A stretch of 27,500 bases of DNA from Tubiluchus corallicola. Its lineage: Eukaryota > Priapulida > Priapulimorpha > Priapulimorphida > Tubiluchidae. Each line of letters begins with the position of its first letter. Positions within the stretch are counted from its first letter, which is position 1. Shown piece after piece: positions 12,801-24,800 of the stretch. The stretch spans positions 1-27,500 of the forward strand of contig JAQGDQ010000140.1 in assembly GCA_030141605.1 (NCBI GenBank), read 5' to 3'. Below the pieces are notes generated by a model. That model searched no databases. It was not told the DNA's origin and saw nothing but the letters and a program-made list of their open reading frames with translations. A program made the position numbers and the translations under genes.

Positions 12801-15800
12801 TGATCATTACCCCCTTATTAGATGTTGTACATAACAGCAAGCAATCAGTGATGAACTATTGTAGTTATTTAGGATTAAAATTTGCTTAAAATGCAATGAC
12901 TCATAGGGTGAAATAACGATAATGAAATAGCAAGACTAGTTAAAACGACATACTGGCATGTAGTGCATCGGTATGTATAGGGCACTTTTTCCATGTCGAC
13001 GACGAACTGATTTCTTTCAAGAGCACAGCTCAAATCCTGCAACGGAGCATCAATAATCCAGAATTAAGCATAAATCCTAGAAATGCTTCATTAGCATTAA
13101 CAATCCATAGTTAAGTATAAATCCTAGAAATGCTTCATTATCATTAACAATACATAATTAAGTATAAATCCTAGAAATGCTTCACTATCATTAAGAATCC
13201 ATAATTAAGCAAAAATCCTAGATATGCTTCATTATCATTAACAATCCATAATTAAGTATAAATCCTAGAAATGTTTCATTATCATTAACAATCCATAATT
13301 AAGCATAAATCTTAGAAATGCTTCATAATCATTAACAATCCATAATTAAGCATAAATCCTAGATATGCTTCATTATCATTAACAATCCATAATTAAGTAT
13401 AAATCCTAGAAATGTTTCATTATCATTAACAATCCATAATTAAGCATAAATCTTAGAAATGCTTCATAATCATTAACAATCCATAATTAAGCATAAATCC
13501 TAGATATGCTTCATTATCATTAACAATCCATAATTAAGTATAAATCCTAGAAATGTTTCATTATCATTAACAATCCATAATTAAGCATAAATCTTAGAAA
13601 TGCTTCATAATCATTAACAATCCATAATTAAGCATAAATCATAGAAATGCTTCATTATCATTAACAATCCATAATTAAGCATAAATCATAGAAATGCTTC
13701 ATTATCATTAACAATCCGTAATTAAGTATAAATCCTAGAAATGCTTCATAAATAGACCAGAATAACTGCACCAATGAAACACCACAGAAGGAGAATTGAA
13801 CCTAGTAGATCACCCACCCATTTACTGACCACGGTACCATAAGAAATCAATATAGAATTCGCACGAATTGCTTACCCTCAACTGTTCTGGTGTAAGATTC
13901 TCAGCCATTGCTGTCTTCTGTAGGACATTCCTATTAATGTACATTAATAATTAGCATCATTAGCAGTACGAGTCTAAAATTTAGTACATAGTTATGTTTA
14001 AAGACATAATTCATAAAAGTAAGTCATAAGAGCAAGTCATAAAAGACACAAAGTAGAAGGCAATAACGTGCACGAAAAAATTAGTTTTAATTCTATCCAA
14101 AATCTATACATAATTACTTACAGGGTGTTCAGGAAAAACATTCATGCAAACTAACTCATAGCCCTCCATCTTGGTAGAGGCATTTATAAAAGAGACCCAT
14201 ATCATCACGTAGCCCAGTTGTTTCTCTTTCTAAAGCAAACTGAATTTCTTTTCAAGACGCCACCAAGTGCTGCTCAAACTTTTCTACACTGTGCTCTGGC
14301 ACTGCGCAAAAAACGATCGTTTTTTTAAATATTTTGCCCTTTCGTAGAAGAACTCTGCGTAGAAGAAAGGTCTCAGCGGTACTTGGTGGGGGTCTTGGAG
14401 GGAAATTTGTAGCTCTGATGATCTAGTCTGAGTCTCAGCGGTACTTGGTGGGGTCTTGGAGGGAAATTTGTAGCTCTCGCGATCTAGTCTGAGTCTCTTA
14501 CAAATGCTTCTACTAGGAAGGAAGGTTATGGGTATATTAGGGGGCATGTTTTTCTTGACGACACAGTATAAAATACTCTTATACATATGCCATGCATATA
14601 AAGAAAAAAAATTATTCTGAGAGATTCTTCATCTTTGTCTCACTTTCCTGGCAAAGGTAAGAGTGGACAGGAAGTTGACACACAGATAAAGTAACATACT
14701 ACTAATCAGTAACTTCATATTACAGCTGTCAAGTGTTTATTGTTCTGCTTAACACACCACAAATAATTATTACTAAACATCACCAACATGCACTCCAGTA
14801 AAATTATTAAAATGGAAAAAAAGCATTAAAAATATGCAGCATCCTAGCCGTTCGTTGCCAATAATTAACACTTTAATTAGCAGTAAGTTTATGATACGTA
14901 CCCAATGTGCACAGGTGATTGTAAATGCTGAACCGTCGTGGACAAGTTGTTACAACCAAAGTTGAACCTAGAAAAAGTTAATAATACCATTAATGAAAAT
15001 AATAACAATGTTATATTCATTCTACCTGTTTAGGCTTGTTGTTAAGCTATGAAAGATTTACTATCTTACACATATAAATCACAAATGTAAGAAGAATTCA
15101 GAGATAATTATAAATAAAATACAGAAGAATTCAGAGATAATTATAAATAAAATACAGAAGAATTCACAGATAATTATAAATAAAATACAGAAGAATTCAC
15201 AGATAATTATAAATAATATACAGAAGAATTCACAGATAATTATAAATAAAATACAGAAGAATTCACAGATAATTATAAATAAAATACAGAAGAATTCAGA
15301 GATAATTATAAATAAAATACAGAAGAATTCACAGATAATTATAAAAAAATACAGAAGAATTCACAGATAATTATAAATAAAATACAGAAGAATTCACAGA
15401 TAATTATAAATAAAATACAGAAGAATTCACAGATAATTATAAATAAAATACAGAAGAATTCACAGATAATTATAAATAAAATACAGAAGAATTCACAGAT
15501 AATTATAAATAAAATACAGAAGAATTCACAGATAATTATAAATAAAATACAGAAGAATTCACAGATAATTATAAATAAAATACAGAAGAATTCAGAGATA
15601 ATTATAAATAAAATACAGAAGAATTCACAGATAGTTATAAATAAAATACAGAAGAATTCACAGATAATTATAAATAATATACAGAAGAATTCACAGATAA
15701 TTATAAATAAAATACAGAAGAATTCACAGATAATTATAAATAAAATACAGAAGAATTCACAGATAATTATAAATAAAATACAGAAGAATTCACAGATAAT

Positions 15801-18800
15801 TATAAATAAAATACAGAAGAATTCACAGATAATTATAAATAAAATACAGAAGAATTCACAGATAATTATAAATAAAATACAGAAGAATTCACAGATAATT
15901 ATAAATAAAATACAGAAGAATTCACAGATAATTATAAATAAAATACAGAAGAATTCAGAGATAATTATAAAAAAATACAGAAGAATTCACAGATAATTAT
16001 AAATAAAATACAGAAGAATTCACAGATAATTATAAATAAAATACAGAAGAATTCACAGATAATTATAAATAAAATACAGAAGAATTCAGAGATAGTTATA
16101 AATAAAATATGTATTAATAATACATACTGGCAAATAGTGCATGTATATTTAGGAGGTATTTTGTCTTTTTCAACCATCAAATGGTTTTGTTCAGCTGCAC
16201 AACCAAGTAACTGAAAAATAATAATGATTATTTTGGCGATGACAGCCCAGTGTAAAAAGTATAAATTTTACCACGACCGCTCCAGGCTTTCATACTTTTA
16301 AGAACCAGTCTTTAATTGATGATTAGACAAGCGGTCAACTAGGGTTCCGTAAGGTACCAACACACTTGATGCATCGAAACAGTTATTTGTGGTTATAATA
16401 TTTTATTCTATAAATACGTGACATCCCTACCGTTGAATAACCGCAAGTCTGGTAATAGTTCAATTTTATATCGCCATATATGAAGATCAATCATACATCG
16501 ATGTATTCTCTTAACACAATAAAGTGATCTTGCATCAAAAGTTTAAATCTACACTCTTTAGTATAAAATAAGTGAGAGTGGTGCAATCAGTGATGCTAGT
16601 GGTAGAACCCTGCAGAAACACATCGTCTACTATGAAATTGCTTTGTCTAATTTCACATAAATTGCTTTGTCAATTTCGAATAACTTTAAGACAAGTTTTG
16701 CCCTCAGCCAACATAAGTGAGATTAATCTAAAAAGAGATAAATATGTACGTCAGGCATTTGTAGACAATGTTAGAGATGTTGTGTGGAAAAAATTGTTAT
16801 AAATTAATTCAAATTATATTTTTGGAAAAACATGTACCGAGTTAAAACGAAATTGTTATATAAATTATAGTCATAAAAAATAGTGTAAAATATGCATGTA
16901 TTTTAAATTTATTTTTAATAGGTGTTGTGAAAGTTAAAATTGTGGTTTTGATGTATATATGTAAAAATTATGCAAAAGTAAAATACCCAAGCTGAAACAC
17001 TACTACTAAAGTATGTATGTACATTAAAAATTTGCATTATGTATAATATTGTAATCGTAAATAGTTAAATTGAATTTTGTAAATGAACCTCTTCAAATAC
17101 ACGGGAAACAAAGTATTTATTGTTTAATAAAAAGACTTATAATGATAATAATAATTTGTCTAATGACTGCTGAAAATGCCTCGTGCTAAGATTATGCAAT
17201 ATTCGAAATGACAAATTCGAAAGGTTGACATTTCCCAAAACTTCGATGATTTCAGATGGTTCGCGCACGACTCCGCAAATGCGCTGCCCCATTTAAAATA
17301 TAGGGAAGGACAAATCATAGCTAATACATAGTACGTTAAACTCAGTTACAATGACTACCGAACCAGGAGCTTTCATCCAAATAACAAAGCTGCTAAATTA
17401 ACGAATCAGCAATCATTGCTCAAATAACAAAGCTACTAAATTAGCCAATCAGCAATCATTGCTCAAATAACAAAGCTACTAAATTAGCCAATCAGCAATC
17501 ATTGCTCAAATAACAAAGCTACTAAATTAGCCAATCAGCAATCATTGCTCAAATAACAAAGCTACTAAATTAGCGAATCAGCAATCATTGCTCAAATAAC
17601 AAAGCTACTAGGAAACCATCACATTGAAAGTGAAGCATATACAATGTAACTAAACCCGAGAAAGTCTCAAATTATACAGAACTCAGTGAAACCCTGTAAA
17701 TAATTTATTTGTTTTAAAATTTGATACTTTCATTTCATTTCCAATATTACGACTGTAGTGAGCCTAACTCTTAAGAGCGGTTTTAGCAAACTGCATTTCC
17801 ACCAACAGAAAATGACAATTATTTCTAAATTACATTTACCTGTACGTCACCAGGTGAAAGGTGTTCATCCTGAGCCATGGGTTGAAAAACACCTGACCTA
17901 AACAAACCAAAAAAAGTTAATAAGTAGCAGCACATAGACTGTAAACACACTCATGCGGACTGTGCAGTGATAATTAGTGCGGTAGCATAGCTTGTGCGGT
18001 TCAAACAGAATTACATCAACAGCTTGTGATCGACACATTCTGGATTCTACCTACATAATATGAAAAATGCAAGATTTTAACTATCACATCTAAAGTTATA
18101 GTTAAAAATAGAATTTTTTACCACACTTACTAAAGAAACCAGAACGTTGCAAATATTAACCTGCAACTGTTTCATTTATTATGATAAACCAACTTAGTTG
18201 TGTTTTTGTTTTTATTATATTACAACTTAATTAGTAGTTTTTAATCTGATTTATTTTTATTATTGACTGCAGTTCGCTTTTCAATAACCTAACAATGGTT
18301 TTATGGTTTTAAACTTGTAAAACCAGTTGCACAGGGCTCGAAAAACAACTGAAATTATTCTAGGTTACATTCAGGTACTTGAAGATTTTCCATACTGCTT
18401 AACAATCTAAAGCATCATCAGAATAGCACTGACAAGCCACTCTTATAGAAGTATCTAGTTTTTTTTGCTGGATTACTGCTGTGCTTAACCTTTTTGAATG
18501 GACAGCTTCCTTGAAATTTAATGTCAAAAACACAGATACAGAATTTTCATTGATGCATCTTATTTAGGGTTACCATATTGTCTGAGTTGAAAAAGAGGAC
18601 ACTTTTTCGCACACTTGTAAGTACGCAAAAATGACCGGTCTAGGGTCTAATAAAACGATGCAAAATAAAATTCAAATTATATAAATAGGACTACATGTAT
18701 TCTAATAGCAATACCAAATGGCTATACTGCATAATACACTGTATACTGCGAATACGCCGAGTATCGACAGCGGTGTGAGTCATAGTGATTTGCGAATCGC

Positions 18801-21800
18801 CTACTTTTGTTCAGTAAATATGTACACAAAGCTCTTACAAGGGTTGCATTTTGAGATGTTAGCAACATCTTGTATTGAAAATTAACGAGCTTTTCTTTGT
18901 CTCGTACTGTCGTATGCCTCTGCAGTTGACAACGTTCGAACATACTTGCGCATTGAGGCAAAACCTGGACAAACTGCCGATTTTTTGAAAACCCGCCCAA
19001 AAAGAGGACGGGTCCGGGGGAAACCCGGACATATGGTAACCCTAATCTTATAATAAAGTGGTTTTCTAAAGTCTAAACTATGGACAGTCAGTAAAAGTAT
19101 TTTCATTTGCTCAACTCTTTTGTCAGATTATAAATTATTTTCCGCAACAACATGACTAATTTTTAGTCACTTGATCTGCACCTGGTTTAAACTAAAAAAA
19201 ACCCGCCAAACTATGCTATTACTATAAGTAAACAGCTTTAGACTTTTAGCAGACATTTTTACATCAATAGCGGGCTATCTTTGCATGCTACTTGCAGCAC
19301 TGAAACACAGCATGAAGATTGCTATGGAATGACTTGCAAACTGCAAACAGGGTGACATAAAAACTCATCGATATTTGTGCAAATTTCTGAATTCTTTAAT
19401 GTGTTTCACTAACCAAAATGTAACGTGACTTGTTGCATTTTCAGTATTTTTATTTCTATGTAAGGTAACTGACACAGTTTCAATTGTAATTTTTTAAGCA
19501 TATCATTTATGAAAAATTGCTATACCAGACTTCAATTCTTTCTATTATTTAAACAGATATATATGTTTAAATCCGGCTAAATATGGCACTATTTACTTTT
19601 CTAGCCCTTGCCTTTTAGTTCTTTATAAAAAAATTAAGACTATTTGGGCAATTAACCTGTCTTGTGTGTTTTGTCTTACCTGTTCTAAGTTTACTCACAA
19701 TATGTTGTTTAACATATAGAAAAACGGAAAAGTAAAACAATAGTACAACATCCAATGAACATGTTTTGCTAGTTCCGGATCCATTGAAATTACTGGATCT
19801 TGAGATACACAACCAGACCTGGTACATCCCTAATAAATAGTAAAGAAACTACCATGATTGGTATGACATACCACTTGTGAATCGGAGAACGAAAATGCTC
19901 AAGGGTAACGGGTAAATCGGCAAAGTCATAGCGGAGCCTGCAAATACACAAAAAGATATATTTCTTGTCAATACTTCTTGTAAACAAATTACTATTACTG
20001 TCAACTAAATTAAATTAAGTTATTTAATTAAGTTTAAATCAGTGAAACCGTTTCGCAAAACCATATAAATGACTGACATCATGAGCTGTTGAAATCGAAA
20101 CAATTTCGGTGATCAAACTGCCCTCTCGATCGCATTTATTGAACTAGCAAACAAAAAAAGATTTGATGGTAGATCACAAGAGACAAATGAATTTCTATGT
20201 ATGCATAGTCAAATGTGAGCAATCTAATTGAATTTGTGAATAGCAAGAGATTAAAATCTGTGCTGCCAACGAACCTAAGAAACATAGTATGATGAAATAA
20301 CCAAACTGTAAGAAGAATGGCCCAAGACAAGCATGTCTAGCGTGGGGCAGTGGATACAGCATCAAGTGTTGGGACAGCAGGTGGCTAGTGCATCGCTCAA
20401 TTAAAGCTGGGTAGGTTAGCAAGGTGACCAGAGAATCCTGTTCGAGTAGTAAGTGTGTCAAAAAACAAAGAAATGAGTGAGATTCTAACCCAGAACCCTT
20501 GAATCACCAGCCAATACCTCTTGACCACAGTTTCCACCACACCGTAAGTAATATAGCAATAACTAAGAGAACTCACTGGCATAGGGTGCACTTGTACGAA
20601 TGCGGCACCGTCTCAGTGCATATAATCAACTGATTCCTTTGATATGCTTGACCCAAAATCTGTAACAGACATACAAATAAAATATTTCATGAAAGTGATT
20701 TGACAACCTATTAGAGTGAGATCAGTAGTAATAAATCTCTGCACCTTGAATAATTTACTGTACTGTCTCATATTTATACTAAGTTATACGCGATGATACT
20801 AGCTTTTTCAAAAAATACCAGTTTTTAAATACATTACTGGTACTATTTTTATAATCAGCTTGTTTGTTTTCTTTGCCAATACAAATATTAAACCTTACTT
20901 TTATAATTAAGAATACATAAAATTTTATACAACTTAAGAAAAACCTACTAACAAATTTCAATGGTGTGAATTCAAAGAAAAACAACATTTTATAAAAACT
21001 GACATCCTGCAAAACGTGACATCTGGCAAAATGTCACAACTTGCAAAAAGAAACGTCTTGCAAAATGCACCATCTTTTAAAATGTGACATCTTACAAAAA
21101 CTTACATCTTGTACAATGTGCCATCTTGTAAAATGTGACATTTTACAAAAAGTTACATTTTTGTTGAGTTACAGATCATATAGACAAAACTGTGCGTAAA
21201 TAGATTACGCACTGTGCCCAAACGGATTACGCACTGTGCCCAAATAGATCACGCACTGTGCCCAAACAGATGACGCACTCTGTGCCCAAACAGATGACGC
21301 ACTCTGTGCGCAAACAGATTACGCACTGTGCCCAAATAGATCACGCACTGTGCCCAAATAGATCACGCACTGTGCCCAAATAGATCACGCACTGTGCCCA
21401 AACAGATGACGCACTCTGTGCCCAAACAGATTACGCACTGTGCCCAAACAGATTACGCACTGTGCCCAAACAGATGATGCACTCTGTGCCCAAACAGATT
21501 ACGCACTGTGCCCAAACAGATCACGCACTGTGCCCAAACAGATGACGCACTCTGTGCCCAAACAGATGACGCACTCTGTGCCCAAACAGATTACGCACTG
21601 TGCCCAAACAGATGACGCACTCTGTGCCCAAACAGATTACGCACTGTGCCCAAACAGATCACGCACTGTGCCCAAACAGATGACGCACTCTGTGCCCAAA
21701 CAGATTACGCACTGTGCCCAAATAGATCATGCACTGTGCCCAAACAGATGACGCACTCTGTGCGCAAACAGATTATGCACTGTGCGCAAACAGATTACGC

Positions 21801-24800
21801 ACTCTGTGCCCAAACAGATGATGCACTCTGTGCCCAAACAGATTACGCACTGTGCGCAAACAGATTACGCACTCTGTGCGCAAACAGATTACGCACTGTG
21901 CCCAAACAGATGACGCACTCTGTGCGCAAACAGATTACGCACTGTGCCCAAACAGATGACGCACTGTGCCCAAATAGATTACGCACTGTGCCCAAACAGA
22001 TGACACACTCTGTGCCCAAACAGATTACGCACTCTGCACAAACGTATTGTGTTCAAATAGATTTTTTGCAATAGTTTCATTACTAGGTAAGGATTATTCT
22101 GTTTTGAGTCATAAAATGAATTATGGATTATGTTTGCTTCAAATTATTTACGGAATCAAATATTTTTTCTTTAAATGGATACCAGAATTTCTTCCTGTCC
22201 AAGATTTTGTGCTAAAGCATCCTGGTGTAAAACTTCTAACCTAGAAAAACATGAAAAAATTAAACACAGGCCAAGGCAACATAAGGCACATTCACATCAC
22301 GTCAGAACATGTTCAAATTGGAACAAAGGCAAAAACTGCGAAATTTGCTGCACAAGTACTCAGAAAAATCTTTAGTCAACAATCAAAAAACTTATTTAGA
22401 TTTTTAGGACTTTTAGGCTTATTAGATATGAGAAAAATATGACATAAAAACTTTTCTCCACATTATATAAATTACTGTAGCTTTTTAATGTCCAACACAA
22501 CGTCTAATCAGGGTAGCGAATTTAAATCTTTAAAAATTGCTAATTCTAAATGTTTTCTAGTTTTTTTTCCAGTAACATGTAGTCCTAAAGATAAGATAAA
22601 TTGTGAAATATTGATAATTATGCATCAATGAGTTTTTAACACCATAATTTTGTTGTATTATTTACTTTCACACTGGACAGCGACAAACACGAAAATTATT
22701 CTTATTCCTATAAGTGATGGGTTCCCAACCTTGGGGTCGCGTGCTAGTACAAAAACTATTTTTAAAAAAATACATGAAAAGTATGTAAGTAGGTCTTGTT
22801 TCCTTAGTCTCTCATTACATCATTTTGTTGTGGAAAGTGAAACTGGGTTTTCCCGCTCTAAATGCGGTATAACAGGCTTGATTTTCCGGAAAAATGCGTG
22901 TACAGTGTACACTACGCGAAAGCGCGTCATTATTCATTTTACGTCGGATCTTCTTGGATACCTATCGCAATGCAAAACTACTCGCTGAGAAACAGGCGCA
23001 AACATCACATTAATGAATTAATGAAACAATGACTCCTTGTTCAATAATTTGTTGAATAGTAAGTTAAAATTAATAAATGCAAACGATGGTGTTTAATAGT
23101 ACAACATGTGATTATGTTCTTTATGGGGTCGCGATATGATGCTGGGTTCTGGAAAGGGGTCGCTGTCAACAAAAAAGGTTGGAAACCACTGCCATAAATG
23201 AACCTAAAGCAAGAGCTATAATCTATGAGCTTACCCTATATGTAACGGCGAATGAAAATGTTCCAATGCTGAATGTAAATTCACAAACGCAAATGGTGTC
23301 CTACAAAAAACGAAAAACGTCAAATTAAATTTGAAAAAATTCAAAAATATTGGTTTAAAGTTCAGCATATAAAAAATAATACTGAAAACCAATAAATTAA
23401 TAAATACAAAATTTAATTAGATTAGATATTTATAATCTTGGAATACAAAATACAGAGTCAGTGCAACTTGACAAACACTTACTACATCACATAAAGTAAA
23501 TTAGTGATTAGGAAATAAGGTTTAACACTGTTAAATACAATAACCAAAACAGGTACTAATGAGGTCACTGCAGTGATCACAAGAGTGGGTGTCGTCTAAT
23601 TTGTTCCCCGCATTTGACTTACAATCCAAAGATCCCTGGTTCAAATCCAACTGGTTATGTGCCAACTTTTTTACATTTTTGTCTTTTGCTACAGTTTAGT
23701 TTAGTGTTAGTCGATTAACAGCATTCATGAGTGCAAGATAATTGCTTAATTAGTAATTAATTAATTGATAATTAGTAATCAGTTAATTAATCAAACATAC
23801 TGGCACAGAGAACATCTGTATGTGTGAGGCATTTTGTCCGTCTCTATGATCAGCTGATTCTTTTCGAATCCACATATCAGCACCTGCAGTTAAATTGTAT
23901 AAGTGCATTATATGGAAGAAATAAAAATGATATAGTTTATTATAAGCTTATCAGCAGACGCTGTTCGACGACTGTGTTCGACCCTGAAGTGATGATGATG
24001 TCTTTGGCTCAGACATGTTTTAGATACTTATCTGAGGGTCCACAGTTATACAGTATTAAGTTTCGTTTTCACTTCCTTGGCAGTTTTGGAAAAGATAAAT
24101 TATCAAGCCAAAAAGTAGAAATTTTAGAATTTTTCAGTAGTTGCTAGGCAACCATTGTCACTATGGCAATCAAATTTTTACAGCACAAATAGACGTGCAA
24201 CTGTGTAAGTTTGGTTAGAACTGGATGAGCAGTCTTTGAGAAACAGACAGACAGACGGAAAGACGGATAGATGCAAGTGAGAAAAGGGGTCCAAATAAGT
24301 TGAGGGGTCAAACCAGTAATATTTATCAATCTACTTAAAACATATTAGTACAATTAAATTTCTTAAAATGAGTCGTTGCAACTCATTTGCAAACAATAAA
24401 TATAATGTTAAGACAGCAAAATGTCATTTATTTTTATCCCCACCCCCACATTATGATGGTTCGATCCATTACGAAGCCAGTGCACATCGGCATTGCTATA
24501 AGTAGTGGGTATCGAATGGCTGCTTCGGTTCAATTGACTGAAGCACAGGTGCGATTAATATCTCACGCACAGGTGCAATTAACATCTCAGCACCTGTTCT
24601 GCAGAACTTGGAGGAAGCACATGGGATTATGGCGAGTTTACTTTACAAAAACTCTCCTTGTTCTTTCGTTTTTCTAACGTTTTACTGTAACATTAAGTGA
24701 ACGCTAATGAATCAACATCATCCGGTCACATCATAATAATATACAAACATGTTCTAATTTGGATAATGATAACTGCAATAAATAATAACACATAGATGTT

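Larger units (their letters stand above)
10924..12953 (-). other. Intron E2-E3 (2030 nt)
   Basis: It carries duplicated segment copy 2 next to the E3 acceptor and the 637-bp fold-back element. 12280-12953 includes a tRNA-like piece near 12590-12660. The remainder is unassigned. Confidence 0.75.
20660..22182 (-). other. Intron C1-C2 (1523 nt)
   Basis: Dominated by the 22/24-bp array and a degenerate repeat beside it. 20660-20990 is plain AT-rich intron. Confidence 0.78.

Noticed and set aside
14284-14586. 100-codon minus-strand frame
   Set aside because: It spans the 62-bp duplication, shows no conserved motif and lies in an intron of the zinc-finger gene with no matching splice structure.
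15965-16180. 71-codon minus-strand frame as a membrane peptide
   Set aside because: Only its first part is exon D2. The rest is read-through of the donor into the 33-bp repeat, whose length is a multiple of three.
16572-16802. Plus-strand frame followed by AT-rich sequence and AATAAA, considered as a retroposed gene end
   Set aside because: The last residues look mildly protein-like, but I recognise no family and find no flanking duplication or clear poly(A) tract.
21191-22063. CRISPR-like array
   Set aside because: Units abut with no unique spacers, and the surroundings are a spliced animal gene.
21440-22074. Plus-strand open frames of 103 and 142 codons with a repeating cysteine pattern
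   Set aside because: They lie entirely in the 22/24-bp minisatellite. The frame stays open only because the unit lacks stops, and it crosses unit types with different lengths. It is on the antisense strand of an intron.
22650-22988. 112-codon plus-strand frame as a transposase remnant
   Set aside because: It starts before the hAT-like element, crosses its terminus and carries no hAT dimerisation or catalytic motifs.
23824-24147. 107-codon plus-strand frame
   Set aside because: It overlaps exon B2 on the opposite strand, whose module match and splice sites are much stronger. The remainder has no recognisable motif.
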